38,730 bases of DNA. Origin: Candidatus Bathyarchaeota archaeon (GTDB taxonomy: Archaea > Thermoproteota > Bathyarchaeia > Bathyarchaeales > Bathycorpusculaceae). The notes under the pieces were generated by a model. The model saw nothing but the letters and a program-made list of their open reading frames with translations. It was not told the origin of the DNA and made no database searches. This document shows positions 33,062-38,730 of this stretch, piece by piece. Numbering within the stretch: position 1 is the stretch's first letter; every line of letters begins with the position of its first letter. The DNA is taken from positions 1 through 38,730 of the forward strand of contig JAFGNM010000116.1 in the NCBI GenBank assembly GCA_016927015.1, in the 5' to 3' direction. The translations under genes and the position numbers were made by a program.

Positions 33062-33088
33062 GGTTCAAATCCCAGCGACCCCACCACC
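33062..33088 (+). repeat. Direct repeat (attR-like), displaced tRNA-Pro 3' end
   Basis: Second copy of the tRNA 3' end: T loop, T stem 3' strand and acceptor strand CGACCCC with ACCA, but no 5' half. CGACCCC pairs perfectly with the GGGGTCG of the tRNA gene 2.4 kb away, so this is probably the original 3' end moved by integration. Confidence 0.7.
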
Positions 33089-33216
33089 GCAATCGCACAC
33101 GCTATTTTCATTCCCATAAGTGTGTTACAAAAAAGTGTGGTTTTAGTGATTAGTTTTGTTGGGGTTTGATTGTACAAAAAATTAGGGGAGAACTATTCTA
33201 TAGTTCAGCGTTGATT

Positions 33217-33639
33217 CTATTTCTTTGAGAGTTTTATCTCTATTATTGAAACGTTTCTTGACCTGTTGTCGCCTTCTCTTGGGGGCATCTCTTCTGTTCC
33301 GATACCTATAGATGTGACTGTTAGATCTTTCATGAAACGGTTGCTGGTTATTTCAGCCACGTCCACAGCAGTGGTTATTGCTTTGCCTCTGGCCTTAAGC
33401 GTAATTTCAGTAATAGCACCTGAAGATAGCGCAGTCATGACCGCCATCACATAGCTCATGGGCGGTTTGTTTCCGACGAAAATAACTTCTGGGTTTTTCT
33501 CTACCGTTTTCTTGGTTGTTTTCTTTGGTTCTTCAGCGACTGTTTTAAGGGTGGATTTTTCTGAGTCCTTAGCTGCTTGTTTGGGCGTTGATTCTTCTGC
33601 CTTTTCGGCTACAGGTTTAGGGGTTGTTTCTTCCGTCAT
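33217..33639 (-). CDS. Alba-family DNA/RNA-binding protein with a basic N-terminal tail
   Basis: 140 residues. The C-terminal 90 are Alba: [16 protein letters not shown], then [24 protein letters not shown], with the usual end [11 protein letters not shown]. The first 50 residues are a low-complexity tail of Lys, Thr, Glu, Pro and Ala ([32 protein letters not shown]), absent from typical Alba proteins of about 90-100 residues. AAAGGAG lies eight bases before ATG 33639, which I prefer over GTG 33648. It packages DNA or binds RNA as a dimer; the tail could add contacts or carry modifications. Confidence 0.92.
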   Translation of the reverse strand: MTEETTPKPVAEKAEESTPKQAAKDSEKSTLKTVAEEPKKTTKKTVEKNPEVIFVGNKPPMSYVMAVMTALSSGAITEITLKARGKAITTAVDVAEITSNRFMKDLTVTSIGIGTEEMPPREGDNRSRNVSIIEIKLSKK

Positions 33640-33911
33640 TTTTTTCACTCCTTTTTTATTGTTGATTCTAGTCTATGCAATATTCCGCGTCCAAGTAGAC
33701 ACTGAACATCAGAGTTAAACATAAACAAACAAACTAATAAACGCAACAAGCGCGCTATCGCAACCTCTTGAGTCATATCATAAAATTAATGTTACGTTCT
33801 CGCTGTTTTTCACCGTATAAAATGTAACCATGAACTATCTTACATACGGAAAAATAGCCGTGTGTGCCCACCACAATTTAACCTCGAAAGTTTTTGGCGG
33901 CAAATACCCTT

Positions 33912-34568
33912 TCATGGTTGCTCTTGCTTTACATACTTTCGCAAGGGTAGACAGAAATGAACTTGCTTCTTGTACTCTGTGAATTCTCGCCCGAGTTTCT
34001 TTTCAAGCCTTTTAGTTTCTCGTGAAGCTGAAACCGCTAGAAACGACAAAATATACGCTAAAGCAAGACCCGCAGGCACAACCAAATACCAACTCGCGTG
34101 CAGAGTAACCGTTAACGTTAACCCGGAAACAAAAAGGTAAACTCCGGCATAAAGCGGGTGCCGTATGTATGAGTATATGCCGTGGGCAACAAGTTTGGGG
34201 GCGTCCATGCAGAACCCCGTCCAGGTATGGTGCCTTGAAAGGTCCCATTTTGCCTTTACTACGAGAGCTGTGCCCAGCAGAGTCAAACCAAAACTAAACA
34301 AGTCAACGGGCAATACCCCGTTCAAAGTGATGAGTGCATAAGCGTAAACAACCAATGGAGCCAGAAGAGACAGCTTTAAAACATAAGTCCATTTCTCGCT
34401 GATTAGCGGAACCATGCCTACTTTTCGTTTAAAATCAGAAATAAAAACGGCGAAAGTAATGGCTACAATCGCTTGGCAAAACTGGAAAGCAAAGAGTTGT
34501 TCCACGTTGCAGATCGCCTTTCTAACAAGAGATGCTGGTCTGCTATTTAAGAGTGCAGAATGGTTCAT
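33912..34568 (-). CDS. Isoprenylcysteine carboxyl methyltransferase/PEMT-family membrane protein
   Basis: About 218 residues with around five TM helices. The conserved C-terminal part, HGIYSYIRHPLYAGVYLF with ETKRLEKKLGREFTEYKK, is the SAM-binding region of the ICMT/phospholipid methyltransferase superfamily. In archaea the substrate of these proteins is seldom known; a lipid or small thiol is as likely as a prenyl-Cys protein. The start is uncertain: TTG 34583, ATG 34568 and GTG 34505 are in frame. It stands alone on the minus strand. Confidence 0.8.
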   Translation of the reverse strand: MNHSALLNSRPASLVRKAICNVEQLFAFQFCQAIVAITFAVFISDFKRKVGMVPLISEKWTYVLKLSLLAPLVVYAYALITLNGVLPVDLFSFGLTLLGTALVVKAKWDLSRHHTWTGFCMDAPKLVAHGIYSYIRHPLYAGVYLFVSGLTLTVTLHASWYLVVPAGLALAYILSFLAVSASRETKRLEKKLGREFTEYKKQVHFCLPLRKYVKQEQP

Positions 34569-34654
34569 CAAAATTTTATTCAATGATTTCTAATAGTTAT
34601 TTTTAATTCCCAAAGCTTTTCTTTTAAAATAACGTTACACATATGTTGATTCAG

Positions 34655-34771
34655 ATGCCAAAAAAGCCGCCTAGAAAACGAGTCAAGATAAAAAGCCATT
34701 ATTACAAAGTTAGACAACGTTCCACAAAAAAGGGCAAAAAAGGAACCATAATGGGCAAATGGAAGCAGTAG
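34655..34771 (+). CDS. Very small basic protein (38 residues)
   Basis: ATG 34655 (an in-frame ATG at 34643 is the alternative) opens MPKKPPRKRVKIKSHYYKVR, and the frame ends KGTIMGKWKQ before TAG 34769-34771. About 40 percent of residues are Lys or Arg. TTTTAAAATAA at 34622-34632 is a good TATA box. Composition is like a ribosome-associated or nucleic-acid-binding peptide. I know no family, and the frame is too short to be secure on statistics alone. Confidence 0.5.
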   Translation: MPKKPPRKRVKIKSHYYKVRQRSTKKGKKGTIMGKWKQ

Positions 34772-34836
34772 CTAACCTTTTAGTTCTATTACTTCGTTCA
34801 GCTTTGCTATTGAGGTTTGTTTCAAATCCCCGCATG

Positions 34837-35586
34837 CTACTCTAGTAGCAGAATCAACAGCATCATAGCAACACCAAGAGTGATGGATACTACCTGCAAC
34901 GCTGATTTTTTCAGGTCAGGTTCGTCTTTGCGGAGTTCAGGAATCAAATCTGAGCCTGCAATGTAGATGAAGTTGCCCGCTGCGAAAGGTATCAACAGTG
35001 GAATAAACCCTTCTAGCGCAGTGCCCGCAACGAATGCGATGACAGCTCCGAGTATTGCTGTTAACGCCGTCAAGAGATTGAACCAAACAGCTTTTCTCTT
35101 GTTGAAGCCGCCGTGAATTAGAACGCCGAAATCTCCGAGTTCCTGAGGAATCTCATGGAATATCACTGCAAGCGTCGTGGATATGCCTATGGGGATGCTA
35201 ACCAGGTAGCTGCCGCCGACTATTAACCCGTCTATGAGGTTGTGCACCGCATCTCCAAAAAGGTTCATGTACGCGAAAGAATGAGGGTGCTCGCTTGAGG
35301 TTGGTATGTGGCAGTGCCTCCACTGAAGGAATTTTTCTACAACAAAAGAAAAAAGAATGCCCAACAGGATTAGCAGCGACACGGAAATTCCGAAGCCGCC
35401 TTCTTCTATTGCCTCGGGGATGAGATGGATAAACGCGTCTCCGAACAGTCCGCCCACAGAAAAGCTGACCAAGTAGAGGAGAATTCTTTCCAGCTGTTTG
35501 TCTTTTAACCATAAAACTAGTACGCCTGTCAGGGAGATTGCGCTGATGGCGATTACACTTGCTAAGCCTAATATCCACGTGATCAT
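34837..35586 (-). CDS. ZIP-family metal transporter
   Basis: 249 residues with about eight TM helices. The metal-site motifs are HNLIDGLIVGG (about residue 114) in TM IV and FHEIPQELGDFG (about 142) in TM V. GHC- and His-containing residues (RHCHIPTSSEHPH) in the middle loop form the variable His-rich loop. ZIP proteins import zinc, iron and sometimes other divalent metals. Divergent placement from NikR, across an operator-like inverted repeat, suggests the ion here may be nickel or that nickel controls it. Confidence 0.92.
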   Translation of the reverse strand: MITWILGLASVIAISAISLTGVLVLWLKDKQLERILLYLVSFSVGGLFGDAFIHLIPEAIEEGGFGISVSLLILLGILFSFVVEKFLQWRHCHIPTSSEHPHSFAYMNLFGDAVHNLIDGLIVGGSYLVSIPIGISTTLAVIFHEIPQELGDFGVLIHGGFNKRKAVWFNLLTALTAILGAVIAFVAGTALEGFIPLLIPFAAGNFIYIAGSDLIPELRKDEPDLKKSALQVVSITLGVAMMLLILLLE

Positions 35587-35618
35587 ATGATGTTCCTGAA
35601 ACGTTGTAGGTTAAACAT

Positions 35619-35650
35619 GTTTATTAATTCTTCCGTATTTTTTAATAAAC
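35619..35650. promoter_or_regulatory. Candidate NikR operator, 9-bp inverted repeat
   Basis: GTTTATTAA (35619-35627), 14 bases, then TTAATAAAC (35642-35650) form a perfect inverted repeat with half-sites about two helical turns apart. It lies between ZIP and nikR, adjacent to the nikR TATA box (TTTATATG, 35652-35659) and over the region where the ZIP TATA box would fall. E. coli NikR uses the same kind of spaced half-sites. Confidence 0.7.
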
Positions 35651-35670
35651 CTTTATATGTGAAAAGGAGG
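35651..35670 (+). promoter_or_regulatory. nikR promoter and ribosome binding site
   Basis: CTTTATATG at 35651-35659 is the TATA box and AAAAGGAGG at 35662-35670 is a strong ribosome binding site 13 bases before ATG 35684. Confidence 0.6.
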
Positions 35671-35683
35671 ATTCTTAATAATT

Positions 35684-36073
35684 ATGAGCATTGTAAGTCT
35701 TTCAATTCCGAAAAGCCTACTAGAAAAAGTTGACCACTACATAAAAGAACAAGGGTTCGCAAATCGATCCGAGATAATCAGACAAGCCTTAAGAGCTTAC
35801 ATGTCTGAGAGCAGAAAGCTCAGTGAACTTCAAGGAAGAATAACCGCAATTATAACGATTGCATACCGACGGGAGGCTAAAAGGGGGCAAATAACAGATA
35901 TCCAACACAGCTATGTTCCCGTGGTCCTAACGTTTCTTCACACACATATCGAAGAAGGCAACTGCATAGAAATAATCGTAGCCCGAGGAGACGCTCAAGT
36001 AATAAAAGCTCTAGTTGAAGCCTTGAAAGTCAACGAACAGATATCTGAGGTTAAAGTCACAATACTAAGTTAG
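35684..36073 (+). CDS. nikR: Nickel-responsive regulator, NikR family
   Basis: 129 residues. An N-terminal ribbon-helix-helix (IVSLSIPKSLLEKVDHYIKE ... RSEIIRQALRAYM) is followed by the ACT-like NikR domain. The four nickel ligands are all present with E. coli spacing: His in QHSY, then HTH 11 residues on, then Cys six residues after the second His (HIEEGNC). Nickel-loaded NikR represses or activates metal genes. It probably controls itself and the divergent ZIP transporter. Confidence 0.93.
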   Translation: MSIVSLSIPKSLLEKVDHYIKEQGFANRSEIIRQALRAYMSESRKLSELQGRITAIITIAYRREAKRGQITDIQHSYVPVVLTFLHTHIEEGNCIEIIVARGDAQVIKALVEALKVNEQISEVKVTILS

Positions 36074-36140
36074 AAACTCAGGATGCTTCGCAACGTCGGC
36101 TTCAAACGTAATCAGTTAATGCCACTTGCGTCTACACTTG

Positions 36141-37223
36141 CTATTTTTCACGCAAGACTTTAGGAATATAAGCGCACCTCGGGTCTGACCCGAAAACATC
36201 GCCCGTATAGAACTCGGCCGCAGTACGGCATCCACCACAGATTTCTCGGTACTCGCAAACTCCGCACTTGCCTTTCAGGTTGCTTTTGTCTCTAACTTTC
36301 GAGAAGAACTCAGAAGACTGAAGCTCATCCCAAATCGTCTTAAGCGCCTTTTCTTTGACGTTCCCGAACCTGTACAAGTCGTTGAAACTGCAAGGTATGG
36401 CGTCTCCGTTTTCTGCTATGCTCATGAACTTGCCGAAGAAGCACCTGCCCAAAAAGAAATGATTAAACCACTCGTCAAAATCTGGCAGCCCCCGCTGTTT
36501 AGCTATGCGGGCGAAGAACGGGCAGTAAACGTTGATTTCAGGCTTCCCCTTATACTTCGCGCGCAAATCGTAGAGCTTGTTCCAAGCCCACTCATACTGC
36601 TGCGGCGACGGGTCCGCCTTCAAACTGTTCTCGTCTCTGCTGTACGGAATAAAACCATGATAAATAACCCACCGCGCATTGTACTTCTCCGCCAAATCAA
36701 GCACATGAGTAAAATCCCCCTCGTTAACGTTCGTGCCAGAGCCGCCGACATTGGCAAACGTGTACACAAGACAGTTCAGCAGCCCTGCGCCTGACAGCCT
36801 CTCAATCGCGGAAACCGCTTTCGCATGTGAACCTTTCCCTCGAATCAAGTCGTTCATTGTTTCTGCGCCGTCAATGCTCACGGACACGCGCACTTCGTTC
36901 TTGACAATGTTCTCAAACGCTTCATCGTCAAGCAGGTGCCCATCCGTTATGATACTCGCGTTCAAACCAGTTTTCCTAGCGTACCCTATTATGTCGAACA
37001 GGTCTTTGCGCAACAGTGGTTCTCCACCGCTTATTCCAAGCCAGCTTGCCCCAAAATCGTACACTTGATCCACAATCCGCATGGCAGTTGCAGTGTCCAC
37101 TTCATCAGGAAACGGCGACTTACCCGCAGAAGCACAATGCGCGCAGTTGCTGTCGCACGCAAAAGTGCATCGCCAAGGCAAAATGTACAAAGGTCCTTTA
37201 CGCTTCAACGAATCAAACTCCAA
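36141..37223 (-). CDS. Radical SAM/SPASM-domain protein (copy 2)
   Basis: 360 residues. The cluster motif is CDSNCAHC (about residue 23), with GISGGEP following and an auxiliary-cluster C-terminus, CGVCEYREICGGCR ... DPRC. The last 110 residues match the protein at 4441-5475 very closely (both end IPKVLREK). The enzyme family is the SPASM branch that includes AhbC/AhbD/NirJ haem enzymes. It lies 70 bases downstream of a metallo-beta-lactamase-fold gene on the same strand and may belong to its operon. Substrate unknown. Confidence 0.88.
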   Translation of the reverse strand: MEFDSLKRKGPLYILPWRCTFACDSNCAHCASAGKSPFPDEVDTATAMRIVDQVYDFGASWLGISGGEPLLRKDLFDIIGYARKTGLNASIITDGHLLDDEAFENIVKNEVRVSVSIDGAETMNDLIRGKGSHAKAVSAIERLSGAGLLNCLVYTFANVGGSGTNVNEGDFTHVLDLAEKYNARWVIYHGFIPYSRDENSLKADPSPQQYEWAWNKLYDLRAKYKGKPEINVYCPFFARIAKQRGLPDFDEWFNHFFLGRCFFGKFMSIAENGDAIPCSFNDLYRFGNVKEKALKTIWDELQSSEFFSKVRDKSNLKGKCGVCEYREICGGCRTAAEFYTGDVFGSDPRCAYIPKVLREK

Positions 37224-37293
37224 TAAACCTCTGGGAAAACGCTATTTAACCCTTCACGAAAAAGCCTGCGAAAGGCTTGTCTCCGCGGGTTCT

Positions 37294-38289
37294 TCAGATT
37301 TTGTAGAGGTTTCCAACACTGTTCCATACGAAAGCCTCAGGAAACGTTTTAGCTATGGTGCACATCGCTTTCCACCCCGTGCAATGCGAGGGCACAATCA
37401 ACTCTGGGTTTATTCGTTGCAGTTCTTCGATGGTCGGTTGGATTCTGTTTTCGAAGGTTTTTCCGGCAAGGTGAAAACCTCCCAGCACGGCGTGCACCTT
37501 TTTTGTTCCCGTGATTTGCTGCGCGTAAGTTACGGTGTTGATTATGCCTGCGTGGGCACAGCCAGAAAGAACCACCAAGCCTTTTCCTTTGATGTTGACT
37601 GCGACTGCGCGTTCATCCATAATCAACGGGTCAGACTTCCACGCGCCGCTTACGAAAGCTTTGTGTTGCGTGTAGCCTGTTTCAAAACTTGTTCTCCGCG
37701 GAATCTCACCCGTTACGCAAACCATGCCATCTGCTGTTAGAGACGGCTGTTTCGTGCTTACGAGCCGGGCTGGATTTAACTCTGCTTCGGTTGGGAAATC
37801 TGGGTATTGCCGAACTTTTCCCTTAGCGTTGGTTGACCCTCTGGTTTTGAACATGTTTTCGTGGACGATTATGGGTAAATCAGTTTTGCCGACAGCTTTG
37901 ACTGCGGCTGCGAGTCCGCCGAAATGGTCGTAGTGCCCATGAGACAGGACAATGCACTCTACTTCGCTTAGGTTTATGTTCATGCGCTCCGCGTTCTCCA
38001 CCATTCCCATAGGGCTTCCGCCCGTGTCAAACAAAACACAGCTTGACTTGTCGCCGCTGAAAACCCTGATGAGCACTGAAAACCCGTGCTCAGCAAAAGG
38101 CAAATCCATATGCGTTGCACCCCACTCTTTACCGTCACGTTCACGTTTCCACTGCCTAAACGACTGGACTTGTTGCTTGTTGACGGCGGATAGGAAATCC
38201 ACGGAGTTATCTACCAAGCTAAGTATCTCTACACCATCGGCTTCCTTAACCTTGAATTCCCTGTTTTGCTTCGTGCTTGTTGCACACAT
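37294..38289 (-). CDS. Metallo-beta-lactamase-fold protein, dihydropterin synthase-like
   Basis: 331 residues. The zinc-binding motif is SHGHYDHFGG (about residue 116), followed by SGCAHAGIINT (about 245), GGFHL and a final SHCTGW. This pattern and length match the MBL subgroup that contains the methanopterin-pathway dihydropterin aminobenzene phosphate synthase homologues. It follows the regulator-like gene by 15 bases and precedes the radical SAM gene. A pterin role is a family-based guess; hydrolase function is not excluded. Confidence 0.88.
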   Translation of the reverse strand: MCATSTKQNREFKVKEADGVEILSLVDNSVDFLSAVNKQQVQSFRQWKRERDGKEWGATHMDLPFAEHGFSVLIRVFSGDKSSCVLFDTGGSPMGMVENAERMNINLSEVECIVLSHGHYDHFGGLAAAVKAVGKTDLPIIVHENMFKTRGSTNAKGKVRQYPDFPTEAELNPARLVSTKQPSLTADGMVCVTGEIPRRTSFETGYTQHKAFVSGAWKSDPLIMDERAVAVNIKGKGLVVLSGCAHAGIINTVTYAQQITGTKKVHAVLGGFHLAGKTFENRIQPTIEELQRINPELIVPSHCTGWKAMCTIAKTFPEAFVWNSVGNLYKI

Positions 38290-38304
38290 GTGAATGTTCC
38301 TCTG

Positions 38305-38730
38305 TTAGAGTGGACCTTTGTAGTGGCTTGTTGTTGGGCAGCCAACGCATTTTTGGTTTTCGTAACGGTTACATGGGACGCATTCTACGCTGCATGGTGT
38401 AACGGTTTTTTCCTTGTGTGCTAGGTTTTCTCTTATTTGAAGGAACGGTGAAAAATGCGTGTCACTTATTGGGTAGAATTCAGACCTGCGTATTCCTTTG
38501 CTGCATCTTAATGAGCATTTCTCGGTTGATATGCTTTCGAGAGTATCTTGGGTTTCCGCCACGACAAGGGCGATTAGGTTGTAGCCGCCTATCGTTTTGA
38601 AAATATGCACAACACGGGGGCAGTCTTTGAACCGTTCAATTAAGTTTTGCATGGCTTCGGCGCTTTCCATTTCCAACATTACGATTGCTGGGTGAAGTTT
38701 TAGCGCGTCTGGATTAATCAACGCTGACAC
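38305..38730 (-). CDS. Lrp/AsnC-type ligand-binding domain with a Cys-rich tail (partial)
   Basis: The frame is open to the window edge, so the N-terminal DNA-binding part is probably outside. Residues 8-75 (LHPAIVMLEMESAEAMQNLIERF ... GGYNLIALVV) are an Lrp-type RAM domain that binds a small effector. The C-terminus CSVECVPCNRYENQKCVGCP is unusual: four or five Cys in pairs suggest a metal site added to the regulator. It is first in an apparent operon with the MBL-fold and radical SAM genes. Confidence 0.75.
   Translation of the reverse strand: MSALINPDALKLHPAIVMLEMESAEAMQNLIERFKDCPRVVHIFKTIGGYNLIALVVAETQDTLESISTEKCSLRCSKGIRRSEFYPISDTHFSPFLQIRENLAHKEKTVTPCSVECVPCNRYENQKCVGCPTTSHYKGPL

Noticed and set aside
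33831-33983. Plus-strand frame of 50 codons beginning ATG after the Alba promoter region
   Set aside because: Its second half is antisense to the methyltransferase end, and it has no ribosome binding site or recognisable pattern.
34820-34850. TTTCAAATCCCC resembling a tRNA T arm
   Set aside because: No acceptor or anticodon stem could be folded around it.
37081-37740. Plus-strand open frame of about 220 codons
   Set aside because: Antisense to the radical SAM and MBL-fold genes, both secure.

Overview
The window reads as a piece of an archaeal chromosome, most likely Candidatus Bathyarchaeia (Bathyarchaeota) or a close relative. The archaeal markers are ribosomal protein S8e, SRP19, an Alba chromatin protein, TrmY, an archaeal-type glutamyl-tRNA synthetase, TATA-box promoters with many TTG/GTG starts, and a complete archaeal (phosphomevalonate dehydratase) isoprenoid pathway. 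The PEF-type C-terminal anchor on surface proteins and the style of the integrase remnant point to Bathyarchaeia, but that placement is inference.

Layout. 1-5.5 kb: a carbamoyltransferase with altered substrate motifs, a spacer with three copies of one palindrome, a 1052-residue surface protein and a radical SAM/SPASM protein. 5.6-14.6 kb: a tightly packed co-directional run of mevalonate kinase, UbiD-like anhydromevalonate phosphate decarboxylase, phosphomevalonate dehydratase large and small subunits, isopentenyl phosphate kinase, type 2 IPP isomerase, GGPP synthase, then gltX and srp19. The first seven carry mevalonate to geranylgeranyl diphosphate, the precursor of archaeal ether lipids. 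14.6-19.3 kb: S8e, a homocitrate/isopropylmalate synthase homologue, a winged-helix plus two-TM membrane protein pair, a small membrane protein, trmY and thiL. 19.4-21.7 kb: tRNA-Thr(CGU), a zinc-binding protein, tRNA-Pro(UGG) overlapped by what looks like the N-terminal fragment of an SSV-type integrase, then AT-rich remnant DNA with two small genes, palindromes and a broken surface-protein gene.

21.7-30.4 kb: a CBS-domain protein, a catalase/Fur divergent pair, a flavodoxin, two divergent UbiA prenyltransferases, a secreted glycoprotein, ketol-acid reductoisomerase, a pilin-like protein and a TspO-like membrane protein. 30.5-33.1 kb: tRNA-Pro(GGG) followed by an ABC-2 export pair and ending in a second copy of the tRNA 3' end. 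The distal copy fits the 5' acceptor strand of the tRNA better than the proximal copy does, as expected when an element integrates into a tRNA gene. 33.2-38.7 kb: an Alba protein with a long Lys/Thr/Pro tail, a methyltransferase, an overlooked 38-residue basic protein, a ZIP transporter divergent from NikR with a 9-bp inverted-repeat operator between them, a second radical SAM/SPASM paralogue, a metallo-beta-lactamase-fold protein and a partial Lrp-like regulator.

The most notable points are the two tRNA-Pro integration scars, the triple palindrome at 1108-1199, a roughly 57-bp element shared by 989-1047 and 30482-30540, the NikR operator, the tailed Alba, and a Gln-to-His change at a catalytic position of the isomerase. 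No CRISPR array or complete mobile element was seen, and I did not find a clearly new multi-gene system.
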